45,991 nt of DNA, taken from assembly GCA_902591775.1 (NCBI GenBank), contig CACJBW010000009.1, positions 1-45,991 of the forward strand, written 5' to 3'. Under the pieces are notes generated by a model, which saw nothing but the letters and a program-made list of their open reading frames with translations, was not told the origin of the DNA and did no database searches. The translations under genes and the position numbers were made by a program. Positions 32,065 through 41,730 of this stretch are shown in pieces. Source of the DNA: an uncultured Pelagibacteraceae bacterium (GTDB taxonomy: Bacteria > Pseudomonadota > Alphaproteobacteria > Pelagibacterales > Pelagibacteraceae). Each line of letters opens with the position of its first letter. The stretch's first letter is position 1.

Positions 32065-33171
32065 TTAAAATAAGCCTAAATCTTTAAGGTCATTGAATGT
32101 TGCAAAAAACATTAAAGTTAACAATAAAAACATTCCGATTCGAAAAAAACCTTCCTGTGTTTTTTGACTTAATGGCTTTCCTAAAACCTTTTCAAATGCA
32201 TAAAACATTAAATGGCCCCCATCTAAAAGTGGTATTGGAAAAAGGTTAATTAAGCCTAAACTTATCGATATATAGGCCATCATACTAATAAATGGCAATA
32301 TTCCAAATTCTGCTACTTGTCCTGAAATTTTTGCTATTCTAATTGGCCCACCTAACTGTGAGCTATCTCCAGAGCCAGTAATCATTGAACCCATATATTT
32401 AAGAGATGAAGTAGTTACAAAATATACTTCTTTAACAGACTCAATTAATGCATTTGCTGGTCCTAATCGTTTATGATTAATTTCATTATTGTAAGGACTA
32501 AGTTTAATACCTACTATTCTTTTGTTGATTTTATTTCCTAAATTATCGACACCAGCAACAATTTTCGGTTTAACCTTCAATAATACTTCTTTATCATATC
32601 TAGAAATTTTAAAATCAACTATATCAGAGGTTGACATTAAAATCAGTTTAGAAACATCCAGAATGCTCTCAACTTTATTGTTATCAATTTCAAGAATTAT
32701 GTCATTTTTTTGCATCCCAGCTACCTCTGCTGGACTATCTTTTTGAACCTCATCAATAACTGCTGGAGTAAAATCTTTACCAGCAAACATGTATATGAAT
32801 AAAAAAATGAATATTGCTAAAACAAAATTTGCTATTGGACCACCTGCAACAATTAAAGATCTTTGGTAAAGTGGTTTAATTACAAATAGCTTTTCTTGGT
32901 CTTCTTTATTATATTTCTTTAATAGTTCCTCTTGATCAGCCTGAGAAAAAACATTTCTATCTCCAAAAAATTTAACATAGCCTCCTAAGGGAATCCAACA
33001 AATCTTCCATCTTGTTCCAGATTTATCATTCCAACCGAATAATTCCTTACCAAAACCAATTGAAAAATCTGTTACTCCAACACCATATTTTTTTGCAAAA
33101 TAGTAATGTCCATACTCATGAATAAATACAACTACAACAATTAATATTATAAATGGCAAAATAAAACTCAT
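32065..33171 (-). CDS. rseP: site-2 metalloprotease RseP
   Basis: A 368-residue inner-membrane zinc protease that cleaves anti-sigma factors and signal-peptide remnants in the membrane. The HExxH motif is HEYGH (18-22) in the first span, the GGYVKFFG strand follows, one PDZ domain (about 115-210) covers ILEIDNNKVESI, and the LDG motif PIPLLDGGHL lies in the last core span (about 308-317). The PDZ region fits family spacing. There are no neighbours from the usual bamA-lpx cluster here, so the gene is unlinked. All catalytic residues are present. Confidence 0.92.
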   Translation of the reverse strand: MSFILPFIILIVVVVFIHEYGHYYFAKKYGVGVTDFSIGFGKELFGWNDKSGTRWKICWIPLGGYVKFFGDRNVFSQADQEELLKKYNKEDQEKLFVIKPLYQRSLIVAGGPIANFVLAIFIFLFIYMFAGKDFTPAVIDEVQKDSPAEVAGMQKNDIILEIDNNKVESILDVSKLILMSTSDIVDFKISRYDKEVLLKVKPKIVAGVDNLGNKINKRIVGIKLSPYNNEINHKRLGPANALIESVKEVYFVTTSSLKYMGSMITGSGDSSQLGGPIRIAKISGQVAEFGILPFISMMAYISISLGLINLFPIPLLDGGHLMFYAFEKVLGKPLSQKTQEGFFRIGMFLLLTLMFFATFNDLKDLGLF

Positions 33172-33216
33172 AGATGATTTATAATATATTTAAATTAACA
33201 AGATGTAAATAATGGT

Positions 33217-34647
33217 TTACTTAAGTTTCCAAGTTAAAACGGGTAAAAATGTTGCAACTACAAAAGAGCAAAACAGTAAGGATTGAGAGACAAATGCCGG
33301 TAAAAAATCTATTGGCAGTATTATTCCAACCAAAATTGATTTTGAAAAGTCTGGACTTGGAAATAAAAGAATTCCTCCGATCAAGCCAACTAAAATTGAT
33401 ACATATGCATTTTTTTCATCAAATGTTTTAGAATAAAAACCAAAAAATACACTTAGTACTGCTGCGCAACAAAATAAATCAGCCAATAAAAATAAATATA
33501 AAATACTCAACCCTTTTGATGCTACAAAAAATGAAATTATAGAGATTAATATTATTATTTGCTTTGAAAGTTTTAAGTAATCACCTTTAGATTTTAAGAC
33601 TTTATTCCCATCTACAATTATTAGGCTTGAAATAGCGTTTACTAAAGTATCTATACTGCTTACTGTTAAAGAAATTGCTAAAACTATTATTATAACTGAT
33701 AGATAAATAGCATTATCTTTCAGCAATAAAGAAAAAAATGCAAGATCAGGAATAACATTAGAGTTTTGAGAAGTTGCAATTAATCCTGAAAAACCCATCA
33801 TAAATACTATTGGTATGATTATTAAAAATGAGACAATTAAACTATTCTTTAAAACTCTATTATCTTTAGCAGCATAAACTCTTTGCCAATTACCTTGATG
33901 AAAAAGATTGGTTGCCGCTACAGCTATAAAAAAAGTTAAGCCAGCAGTGAAATTTGGCAAGTAACCTGGGCTTAGTAAATTTGGTTTGTTCTGTTTTATA
34001 AATTCGAAACTAAACTCATTTGAGTTAAAAGAGATTAAATATGAAAATGATATTAACAATAACAGACCAAATAGTATGAATTGAATATTATCTGTAAAAA
34101 TTGAAGCTCTTAACCCTCCGTACAAAGTATATATGAGTGAGCTTATGATCACGATTGAAGCTGTAATCCATAAGTCTGTTCCTGAAATATAATTTATTAA
34201 AATTGAAACCGCAGTAACCTCTGCTATTAAAAAAATCGACATATAAAAAATAGATAAAAACAAAATCAGTTTAAATAATTGTGAGCCAAATCTAGATCTT
34301 ACAACTTCAATTAAAGATTTCCCTTTTGGATAATTATCTCTAAATTTTTTTCCCAAATAAGTTAAGATAAAAAGAGGAAATGCAGTACCTAGAGAATATC
34401 CGATAACAGCCCCTATTCCTCCCCATGTTGCCGCTGATGCAGGGCCAAATAATATCCATGCTCCTAATGCAGATGCAACTAAACTGGTTGTTAAAGAAAA
34501 AGTACCTACTGATCGACTTGCTACTAAATAATTGTTAAGTCCTTGATATTTTTTTGAATAGAGAAGTCCGATTATGACAAAAATTATACTTATAGTTAAA
34601 GTTAATAATATTGCAGATAATTGATTTAATATATTTATGTTATCCAT
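33217..34647 (-). CDS. thiV: sodium:solute symporter, probable thiamine-precursor (HMP) transporter
   Basis: A 476-residue sodium:solute symporter (SSS/SLC5) with about thirteen spans. Typical SSS stretches include YLVASRSVGTFSLTTSLVA near the N-terminus and the G-rich GAWILFGPASAATWGGIGA. A TPP riboswitch lies immediately upstream, which ties the gene to thiamine. SAR11 bacteria are known for ThiV, an SSS transporter under a TPP riboswitch proposed to import the pyrimidine precursor HMP, which they cannot make. The substrate is inferred from the riboswitch and from that precedent; transport of thiamine itself is the alternative. Confidence 0.88.
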   Translation of the reverse strand: MDNINILNQLSAILLTLTISIIFVIIGLLYSKKYQGLNNYLVASRSVGTFSLTTSLVASALGAWILFGPASAATWGGIGAVIGYSLGTAFPLFILTYLGKKFRDNYPKGKSLIEVVRSRFGSQLFKLILFLSIFYMSIFLIAEVTAVSILINYISGTDLWITASIVIISSLIYTLYGGLRASIFTDNIQFILFGLLLLISFSYLISFNSNEFSFEFIKQNKPNLLSPGYLPNFTAGLTFFIAVAATNLFHQGNWQRVYAAKDNRVLKNSLIVSFLIIIPIVFMMGFSGLIATSQNSNVIPDLAFFSLLLKDNAIYLSVIIIVLAISLTVSSIDTLVNAISSLIIVDGNKVLKSKGDYLKLSKQIIILISIISFFVASKGLSILYLFLLADLFCCAAVLSVFFGFYSKTFDEKNAYVSILVGLIGGILLFPSPDFSKSILVGIILPIDFLPAFVSQSLLFCSFVVATFLPVLTWKLK

Positions 34648-34648
34648 T

Positions 34649-34718
34649 ATTCCCTTTCTGAATTACCGGACAGGTTCAACGGGTATATCTCAGCCTATAT
34701 GGCACCCCTCTAGGTAAT
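34649..34718 (-). ncRNA. TPP (thi-box) riboswitch upstream of thiV
   Basis: On the minus strand the conserved thi-box cores appear in order: AGAGGGGTGCC, GGCTGAGATATACCC and TTGAACCTG, with a short P3. P1 can form between ATTACCT (34718-34712) and AGGGAAT (34655-34649), with one mismatch. The P1 3' strand includes the ribosome binding site AAGGGA, one base from the ATG at 34647. TPP binding should close P1 and hide the RBS, repressing translation when thiamine is plentiful. No terminator stem or U-tract follows, so control is translational. Confidence 0.9.
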
Positions 34719-34988
34719 TTAAGCCATAGTCTAAATAAGTAAAGTGTCATTTTTAAACATATATACAGATTACACATAGCTAATATTCATAAGTAACGCT
34801 GTATCAAATTAATATATTAATATATTTTAAGTTAATACTCTCTCTTATTATAAGTTAATTATAATACTAGGCTTCGCTAACTAGAAGCCTAGAAAAACAA
34901 ATTTTCCTTTACTTAATAAATTTAAGCTTACATGTGTCACTATAATCTATGTTCATCTATTGATTTAATCATATAAAATTAACGAACT
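34719..34988. other. 270-bp divergent intergenic region between thiV and the thioredoxin-like gene
   Basis: Very A+T-rich and without genes. It holds promoters for thiV (leftward) and the thioredoxin-like gene (rightward). It also contains a perfect 9-bp stem, CTAGGCTTC (34867-34875) and GAAGCCTAG (34884-34892), with an eight-base loop, richer in G+C than anything near. There is no T-run beside it, so it is not a convincing terminator; an operator or structured leader is possible. Confidence 0.5.
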
Positions 34989-35384
34989 ATGAAAAAATTA
35001 ATTATCTTTATACTTTGTTTGTTTGCATTTAGTGCAAACGCAATGGAAAAGAGGACTACATTTGATAAAGCACTATTTGAGAAAGCTCAGTCTGAAGGAA
35101 AGGTTATAGTTATTAGTTCTTGGATAGAGTACTGTGGATCATGTGCAAATCAGATGAAAGTTTTACAAACAGCAAAAAAAGAAGGTGAATTATCTGATAT
35201 TAAATTTGATAACATTGAATATTTTTCATTCGATGTAACAAATAGAGATATAGCTGACTCATTTAATGTACTATATCAAACCACTCTATTGATTTTTAAG
35301 GGTGATAAAGAAGTTTATAGAAGTATAGGAGAAACTACAGAAGATTTAATTTACCAAGCTTTAAAAACTTCAATAAAAAGTTAA
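34989..35384 (+). CDS. periplasmic thioredoxin-like protein
   Basis: A 131-residue protein with a signal peptide (about 1-18, MKKLIIFILCLFAFSANA). The thioredoxin fold carries the redox motif CGSC (C49-C52) in WIEYCGSCANQ, and a strand-rich second half with YQTTLLIFKGDK. It resembles the periplasmic disulfide-reducing thioredoxins of the DsbD-tail type. It presumably acts on disulfides of exported proteins or in cytochrome c maturation. It stands alone, transcribed towards the ABC permease gene, which converges. The cis-Pro normally opposite the CxxC is replaced by Thr (QTTLL), a noticeable departure. Confidence 0.82.
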   Translation: MKKLIIFILCLFAFSANAMEKRTTFDKALFEKAQSEGKVIVISSWIEYCGSCANQMKVLQTAKKEGELSDIKFDNIEYFSFDVTNRDIADSFNVLYQTTLLIFKGDKEVYRSIGETTEDLIYQALKTSIKS

Positions 35385-35399
35385 TAAAATTATTTAAAC

Positions 35400-37925
35400 T
35401 TACTCATTTCTTACAAGTGGATATACTTTTGGACTTAGATACCTAAAGTTTGTAATTATAATTAGAGCAAGTGTTGCTACACCAACTCCAATAGTAACAT
35501 AGAAAAATATATTTATTTCAAATAACCATTTAAGTTGAAAAATATTTTCTATGATAAACTTTGATGCTAATACTGCAAAAATAGTTGAAAAAAATATAAT
35601 AGACAAAAAAGAAATTATAAATTCAATAATTGAAGACATAATAATTTCCTTCTTAGAAAAACCTAAAATTTTAAAAACCAGATTTTGAAAAATTTTAATT
35701 TTTCCTTGAACAATTATCGCGCTTGAGATTACAACTAAGCCAATAATAACTGTTACAGCTGATATTATGCTGACTGCTATAAAAACTTTATTTAGAACAT
35801 CGGTAACTTTTGACAAATAATCTGAAATTTTTATTATCGATACACTTGGAAATTTATCTAAGAAATTAACTTCATTAAAGCTTTTAATATTTTTAAACTT
35901 TATTGTAGAGAGATATTCGTGTGGAATATTTTCCGCGAATTGTGGATTTAGTAACATTGCAAAATTGATACTTAAATCTTGATAGTTAACCAATCTAAAA
36001 TTTACTACTTCTCCTTCAATTTCTCTTCCATAAATTCTAAGTGTAAATTTGTCACCTATACTTACTCCAAAGTCTTTTGCAACTTTACTATCCAGTGATA
36101 TTTGTAACTTATTTGGTTTTGAAGTATCCCACCAACTGCCTTCTAAAATAGGATTATCTTTTGGAATTTTATTAACCCATGAAACTCTTCTATCATTCAT
36201 GATTACCCAATAACTATCATTAGAATTTGAAATATATGTATTTGGATCTATTCCATTAATTTTTACAAGACCTGCTGATACCATAGGAACGATTTCCATG
36301 ACTGCCTCTTTATCAGAATCAATAATTATTTTTTTAAACAAATTTTTTTGATTATTTTGGATCCCTAAAAAAAAATAGTCTGGAGCAATTTCTGGAATTG
36401 ATTTAGCTATTTCTCTTTTAAAATTAGAGCCTACGAATGCTAGCGTAAGTAACAATGTCATACCTAGTCCAAGTGACATCACAGTTATGGGTGTAATACT
36501 TTTTGATTGTGTAATATTTTTAATTGCTATTTTTGATGAAATACCAAAATTAAATAGATTGTTCCTCAATAATAATATTATAAAACGGGAAACATAAAAA
36601 AAGACGGCTAGACATACAAAGAACGAAGCAAAATATATCAAACTATAAGTAGGTATCGAAGACCTAAAAGCAAACAAGCTGATTAAAATGGTAAGCAGTA
36701 ACAAACTTAAGCTAATTGATAATTTTGAGTATTTAAACTGCAAACTTTGAAAAACATTTCTAAATAAACTAGAAGCTTTAATTTGATCAATTGAATTAAC
36801 AGTTGGGATTGAAAATATTATAATAACTAACAATCCAACCAAAAAAACAATGAATAAATTTGTTAAAGAAAATGATGCCTGAATATTTAATCCAAGTTCA
36901 TCTGATATATATTTATCAACAACTGGGACCAAGAAAAAACTAAGTCCATAAGCAACTAAAGAAATAAATATTAAACTAATTAGCAGCTGCAAATAATAAA
37001 TAGTTTTAATATTTCCTGAATTAATTCCAATTGCTTTTTGAACAGCGATTGATGAATTCTTTTGATTGATAAAAGAAAGAAGAGTATTAGCAATTCCTAT
37101 ACCAGCAATTAACATAGCACTTATTGAAACTAGTGACAAAAATTGTGAAAAATTATCAATAATTCTTTTTATGCCTCCTGCAGAATTCTCTGGATATCGT
37201 ATTTTTACCTTATCATTATTTTTAAAAATTTTTTTAATTTCATTTATTTTTTTATCCTTATTTTTATAATCATCAAATTTAATTTTGTATTCATAATTTA
37301 AGAAACTTCCTAATGTATTTAATTCTAGTTTATCTAATGTTTTTTTTCCTGTTAATGCAAAATCACCAAATACGAATGCTCCACCAATATCTGGTAGAAC
37401 TTTTACAACACCAATAACTTTAAATTTTATATTCTGTACTTTTACAATATCATTAATATTAAGGTTCAAATTTTTAAAAATATTTTCATTTACTAGAATA
37501 GTATTGTCGATTTCATTTAATTTTTTTAATGACCCAACTGGTTCAAAAATTACATCTCCATACAATGGGTAATTTTGATCTATCGCTTTTATTCTAGTAA
37601 ATGACGTCTTATTCTGTTTTTTTTCAATAGTTGAAATCATCGTGCTGAATTCAACTATTTGAGATACTGTTGAAATATTTTTAACCTGTTTTATTAAATT
37701 CCTATCTCCTTCTCTGTTATTATAATCAATTTCTAAATCTCCTCCTAAAAGAACTTTTGAATTTTCGTTAAGTTCATTCTCTAAACTGTCTTCGATGGTT
37801 AAGATAGCACTAAGTATAAATAGACTAATTAATAAAGTTATTATTATACTTGTAATTTTCGAATAACTTCTAATTAAATCACGAAATGCATATTTAGAAT
37901 AAAGACTTAAATCATTGATTTTCAC
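35400..37925 (-). CDS. ybbP: FtsX-family ABC transporter permease (YbbP-like)
   Basis: An 841-residue inner-membrane protein with two FtsX-type units. An N-terminal span (about 24-43) is followed by a large periplasmic domain, then three spans around 260-370, a second set starting near 400, another periplasmic domain and three C-terminal spans. It fits the YbbAP class of lipid- or hydrophobe-moving mechanotransmission transporters. Its start overlaps the ybbA gene by 14 bp. It would work with YbbA next to the TesA lipase, as in E. coli, where the three genes are also adjacent. Confidence 0.85.
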   Translation of the reverse strand: MKINDLSLYSKYAFRDLIRSYSKITSIIITLLISLFILSAILTIEDSLENELNENSKVLLGGDLEIDYNNREGDRNLIKQVKNISTVSQIVEFSTMISTIEKKQNKTSFTRIKAIDQNYPLYGDVIFEPVGSLKKLNEIDNTILVNENIFKNLNLNINDIVKVQNIKFKVIGVVKVLPDIGGAFVFGDFALTGKKTLDKLELNTLGSFLNYEYKIKFDDYKNKDKKINEIKKIFKNNDKVKIRYPENSAGGIKRIIDNFSQFLSLVSISAMLIAGIGIANTLLSFINQKNSSIAVQKAIGINSGNIKTIYYLQLLISLIFISLVAYGLSFFLVPVVDKYISDELGLNIQASFSLTNLFIVFLVGLLVIIIFSIPTVNSIDQIKASSLFRNVFQSLQFKYSKLSISLSLLLLTILISLFAFRSSIPTYSLIYFASFFVCLAVFFYVSRFIILLLRNNLFNFGISSKIAIKNITQSKSITPITVMSLGLGMTLLLTLAFVGSNFKREIAKSIPEIAPDYFFLGIQNNQKNLFKKIIIDSDKEAVMEIVPMVSAGLVKINGIDPNTYISNSNDSYWVIMNDRRVSWVNKIPKDNPILEGSWWDTSKPNKLQISLDSKVAKDFGVSIGDKFTLRIYGREIEGEVVNFRLVNYQDLSINFAMLLNPQFAENIPHEYLSTIKFKNIKSFNEVNFLDKFPSVSIIKISDYLSKVTDVLNKVFIAVSIISAVTVIIGLVVISSAIIVQGKIKIFQNLVFKILGFSKKEIIMSSIIEFIISFLSIIFFSTIFAVLASKFIIENIFQLKWLFEINIFFYVTIGVGVATLALIIITNFRYLSPKVYPLVRNE

Positions 37926-38586
37926 TAATCACTCCATCTTTAATAGTTATTTTTCTTTTAGTTAAATTAGCTAAATTATTGTCGTGAGTGACCATTATTA
38001 AGCTAGCGTTTTCATCTTTTATATAATTAAAAAGTAAATTAGAAATATTCTCTGTATTTTCACTATCTAAATTGCCAGTTGGCTCATCGGCTAAAATAAG
38101 CTCTGGTTTCATTACAACAGATCTTGCAATAGCTACTCTCTGTTGTTCGCCTCCTGATAGTTGACTAGGAAGATTGTTAAATCTATTACTCAATCCAAAT
38201 CTATCTAAAATTTCTTTTGCTTTTTGTGTTGCATTATCAAGTTTATTTATTTCTAGAGATAGGCTCACATTTTCTAGCGCGGTGTAATTTGGTATCAAAT
38301 AAAATGATTGAAAAACTATTCCAATGTTTTTTCTTCTTATTTCAGAAATTTCATCCTCAGTAATATTGGATATTTCTGAATCCTTAAAAAAAATATTTCC
38401 TGCTGAGATCTTTTCGAGTCCTCCAATTAACATGATTAAACTTGTTTTACCTGAACCACTTTCTCCAACTATTGAAATAGTTTCTTTATAATCTACTTCA
38501 AAACTAATATTTTTTAAAATATTTATAGAGTTGTTATCTATGGTATAATTTAAACTAACATTAGATAATTTTAAAAGTTTTTTCAT
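37912..38586 (-). CDS. ybbA: ABC transporter ATP-binding protein (YbbA-like)
   Basis: A 224-residue ATPase of the LolD/MacB type. Walker A is GESGSGKTS (about 39-47), the signature LSGGEQQRVAIARS, and Walker B LILADEPTGNLDS. The start codon shares two bases with the divergent tesA start (CATG at 38584-38587), so it has no leader with a Shine-Dalgarno. The permease gene follows with a 14-bp overlap. With YbbP it probably moves a hydrophobic or lipid-like substrate; what it carries is not known. Confidence 0.88.
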   Translation of the reverse strand: MKKLLKLSNVSLNYTIDNNSINILKNISFEVDYKETISIVGESGSGKTSLIMLIGGLEKISAGNIFFKDSEISNITEDEISEIRRKNIGIVFQSFYLIPNYTALENVSLSLEINKLDNATQKAKEILDRFGLSNRFNNLPSQLSGGEQQRVAIARSVVMKPELILADEPTGNLDSENTENISNLLFNYIKDENASLIMVTHDNNLANLTKRKITIKDGVISENQ

Positions 38587-39196
38587 GATAAAAAAATTAA
38601 TTATTAAAATATTTATTTTATTAATAACAGGATTTGTAGCTAAAGCCGATTACAAAGTTGTCTTATTCGGTGATAGTCTAATGGCGGGATATGGTTTAGA
38701 TAAAAAATATCATCTATCTTCAGTGCTTGAGAATAATTTAAATAAAAATGGTTTAAAAGTTAAGGTAATCAATGCAAGTGTATCAGGTGATACATCTGCA
38801 GGCGGTTTAAACAGAATAGAATGGACAATTGCCGAAAAAAATATCGATTTAATTTTAATTAGTCTTGGTGCAAATGATATGTTGCGTGGTATTAGTCCAA
38901 ATGAAACTGAGAAAAATTTGGAGAAAACTATAAGAAAGATATTAAACAAAAAAATTCAAATAATTTTAGCAGGAATGGTAGCACCAGATAGTCACGGAAA
39001 AGATTATAAAAATAAATTTGATAAAATTTATAAAAAACTATCTGATAAATATGACTTAAATTTAATTCCTTTTTTGCTTGATGGAGTTGCTTTAAATCCT
39101 GAATTAAATTTAGACGATGGAATGCATCCTAATGAAAAGGGAATTATAATTATAAGTGGTAATATTGAAAAAAAAATAAAAAAAATTCTTAATTAA
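38585..39196 (+). CDS. tesA: periplasmic GDSL esterase / acyl-CoA thioesterase I
   Basis: A 203-residue SGNH hydrolase with a signal peptide (about 1-22, MIKKLIIKIFILLITGFVAKA). Block I is FGDSLMAGYGL (catalytic Ser), the oxyanion Gly/Asn are in SASVSGDTSAGG and SLGANDML, and the Asp-His pair is in DGMHPNEKG. TesA cleaves acyl-CoA, lysophospholipids and small esters in the periplasm. The start codon shares two bases with ybbA on the other strand. Its promoter must lie inside ybbA. The stop overlaps the ald stop by four bases in convergent orientation. Confidence 0.9.
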   Translation: MIKKLIIKIFILLITGFVAKADYKVVLFGDSLMAGYGLDKKYHLSSVLENNLNKNGLKVKVINASVSGDTSAGGLNRIEWTIAEKNIDLILISLGANDMLRGISPNETEKNLEKTIRKILNKKIQIILAGMVAPDSHGKDYKNKFDKIYKKLSDKYDLNLIPFLLDGVALNPELNLDDGMHPNEKGIIIISGNIEKKIKKILN

Positions 39197-40308
39197 TTTA
39201 ATGCATCTCTTGCGGTTAAATAATCATATCCAAAGACATCTGCAACTGCTTTGTATGTTACTTCACCCTTATGGACATTTAAGCCAGCTAAGAAATTTGG
39301 ATCGTCTTTTAAAGCTTTGTAATAACCATCGCTAGCTAATTTGTTTAAAAAGGGAAGCGTAGCCTTGTTTAATGCTATGGTTGAAGTTCTAGGTACACCA
39401 CCGGGCATATTTGCTACACAATAATGAACAATATCATCTACAATGTATGTTGGTTCAGCGAATGTGGTCGGTTTACTTGTTTCAACGCATCCTCCTTGAT
39501 CAATTGCTACATCAACTATTACTGATCCTCTTTTCATATTTTTAAGCATTTTTTTTGTGACAAGTTTTGGTGCTTCTGCGCCTGGTATTAAAACACCTCC
39601 TACCAACAAATCACATTCTGAAATTAATTTTTCTAAATCAGTTTCATTGCTTAATTTTGGTATTATAAGATCACCAAATTTTTTGGATAATTCATTCAGT
39701 CTTTTTTCAGATTTGTCTACTATGTGAACTTTTGCTTTCATGCCTGTAGCAATAATTGCTGCATTTTCACCTACAACTCCACCACCTAAAATAACCACAT
39801 TTCCAGGATCAACACCAGGCGCCCCTCCTAAAAGAAGTCCTCTCCCTTTTTGGTTTTTTTCAAGGCAATGTGCGCCTGCTTGAACTGACATTCTTCCAGC
39901 AACTGCACTCATTGGAGCTAACAAAGGTAATCTACCATTGTTGTCAGTTACAGTTTCGTAAGCAATACAAACTGATTTAGAGTCTACCAAGCCTTTTGTA
40001 AGTTCTTTTGCAGCCGCTAAGTGTAAATATGTAAAAACAATTTGGTTTTCTTTAATCATTTTTACTTCACTTGATTGAGGCTCTTTTACTTTTACAATTA
40101 TTTCAGAGTCATTAAAAATGTCTTCTGCTTTGTCTACAATTTTTGCGCCAGCAGATTTATATTGTTCATTATAAAATCCAGCTTCAAAACCACCATTATT
40201 TTCAACCATTACATCATTACCGTTTGATGTTAATATTTTAACACTCTCAGGAGTAAGGCCAATTCTATTTTCTTGAGACTTTATTTCTTTTGGAACACCT
40301 ATTTTCAT
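39193..40308 (-). CDS. ald: alanine dehydrogenase
   Basis: A 371-residue NAD-dependent enzyme that deaminates alanine to pyruvate and ammonium. The N-terminal signature MKIGVPKEIKSQENRIGLTP and the NAD-binding NVVILGGGVVGENAA (about 170-184) are typical; a conserved H (about 96, LHLAAA) and D (about 270, VDVAIDQGG) lie in the active-site strands. It follows tpa by nine bases on the same strand. Tpa makes alanine from pyruvate; Ald would regenerate the pyruvate, keeping the taurine route going. It is normal in length and complete. Confidence 0.93.
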   Translation of the reverse strand: MKIGVPKEIKSQENRIGLTPESVKILTSNGNDVMVENNGGFEAGFYNEQYKSAGAKIVDKAEDIFNDSEIIVKVKEPQSSEVKMIKENQIVFTYLHLAAAKELTKGLVDSKSVCIAYETVTDNNGRLPLLAPMSAVAGRMSVQAGAHCLEKNQKGRGLLLGGAPGVDPGNVVILGGGVVGENAAIIATGMKAKVHIVDKSEKRLNELSKKFGDLIIPKLSNETDLEKLISECDLLVGGVLIPGAEAPKLVTKKMLKNMKRGSVIVDVAIDQGGCVETSKPTTFAEPTYIVDDIVHYCVANMPGGVPRTSTIALNKATLPFLNKLASDGYYKALKDDPNFLAGLNVHKGEVTYKAVADVFGYDYLTARDALN

Positions 40309-40317
40309 ATAAGTGAA

Positions 40318-41661
40318 TTAATTTTTTTTGCTTTTAGAGTAATTTGTAATCCCTGTTCTTAATTTATCTATTATTTCATCGATATGTTTTTTTTCACAAA
40401 TAAACATTGGTGCAATAATTAAGCAATCCCCTGTTGCTTTAAAATTCACTCCAGCATCATAACAATGTTTAAAGCATGTAAATCCTGCTGCTCCTGGTTT
40501 TTTATCCATTTTAATATCAATTCCACCCATCATTCCGTAACCTCTTATATTATCAACAACATCTATATCTTTTAAAGACATCAAACCATCTTGGAAATAT
40601 GGTGCTAAATTTTTAGCTCTATTAAATATATCCTCTTTTTCAAATATATCTTGAACAGCTAATCCTGCTGCAACAGAAACTGGTATTCCTGAATATGTGT
40701 AACCATGAAATAATTCTATAGAGCCTTTTGGTGATCCATCCATTACCGTATCATAGATTTCTTCTTTGCATGCAACTGCACCCAAAGGACTTATTCCATT
40801 TGTTGTAGCTTTTGCCATAGTTATAATGTCAGGTGTAACTCCGTATTCTTGTGATGCAAATGGAGAGCCCGTTCTTCCCCATCCAGTTATAACTTCATCA
40901 AAAATTAATAATATGCCATGCTTATCACAAATTTCTCTTAGTCTTTGTAAATATCCTTTTGGTGGGACTAGAGTTCCTGTAGATCCTGCAATTGGTTCTA
41001 CAATACATGCCGCGATATTTTCTGATCCAAAGTTTGTACAAATTCTTTCTAAATCTTCAGCAATTTCAACTCCTGTTTCTGGTTGACCTGATATAAATTT
41101 ATGTTCTGGTAAATGTGTATGTCTCATATGAACAACCCCCGGCATTAATACACTGGCAAATGTTTTAACATTGTTGATCATTCCACCAACTGAGGTTGCT
41201 CCGATATTCATACCGTGGTAAGCTCTTTCTCTTCCTACAAATCTAAATCGTTCTCCTTCACCTCTAGCTTTATGATAAGCTACTGAAATTTTTATTGCTG
41301 TTTCAACTGCAGTTGATCCACAAATAGTATAAAAAATTCTATTTAAATTTCCTGGTGTATGTTTTGAAATTCTTGTTGCTAATTCAAATGATCCACCAAA
41401 GCCTTGTTGAAATGGTTGAGCGTAGTCTACTGTTCTTAATTGTTTTGTAATTGCCTCAATTATTTCTTCTCTACCATGTCCCAATGGATTACAAAATAAT
41501 CCAGAACTTGCATCGATCTGTGTCTTACCTTGGTGATTTTTTAAATAAACACCTTTTGCCTCAACAATTAATCTAGGGTTTGCTTTAAAATCTCTATTTG
41601 AAGAGAATGGCATCCAATGTTCATTTAAGGAATTTGGTATTTGTGGCTTTTCTGAACTCAT
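40318..41661 (-). CDS. tpa: taurine:pyruvate aminotransferase (class III)
   Basis: A 447-residue class III PLP aminotransferase. The PLP lysine is in TMAKATTNGISPLGAV, the PLP-contacting aspartate in LIFDEVITGWGRTG, and the substrate-pocket region near the N-terminus has HWMPFSSNRDFKANPRLI. Close relatives accept omega-amino acids such as beta-alanine or GABA. Taurine as donor with pyruvate as acceptor is inferred from ald immediately downstream, the divergent tauABC genes and xsc in the same region. The alternative is an omega-amino acid:pyruvate aminotransferase. Confidence 0.83.
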   Translation of the reverse strand: MSSEKPQIPNSLNEHWMPFSSNRDFKANPRLIVEAKGVYLKNHQGKTQIDASSGLFCNPLGHGREEIIEAITKQLRTVDYAQPFQQGFGGSFELATRISKHTPGNLNRIFYTICGSTAVETAIKISVAYHKARGEGERFRFVGRERAYHGMNIGATSVGGMINNVKTFASVLMPGVVHMRHTHLPEHKFISGQPETGVEIAEDLERICTNFGSENIAACIVEPIAGSTGTLVPPKGYLQRLREICDKHGILLIFDEVITGWGRTGSPFASQEYGVTPDIITMAKATTNGISPLGAVACKEEIYDTVMDGSPKGSIELFHGYTYSGIPVSVAAGLAVQDIFEKEDIFNRAKNLAPYFQDGLMSLKDIDVVDNIRGYGMMGGIDIKMDKKPGAAGFTCFKHCYDAGVNFKATGDCLIIAPMFICEKKHIDEIIDKLRTGITNYSKSKKN

Positions 41662-41730
41662 AAAAATTTTTTAATGTTATTATTACTCTTTCATAGACTA
41701 AAATAAAAAAATAGAAAATAATTTCTCTGC

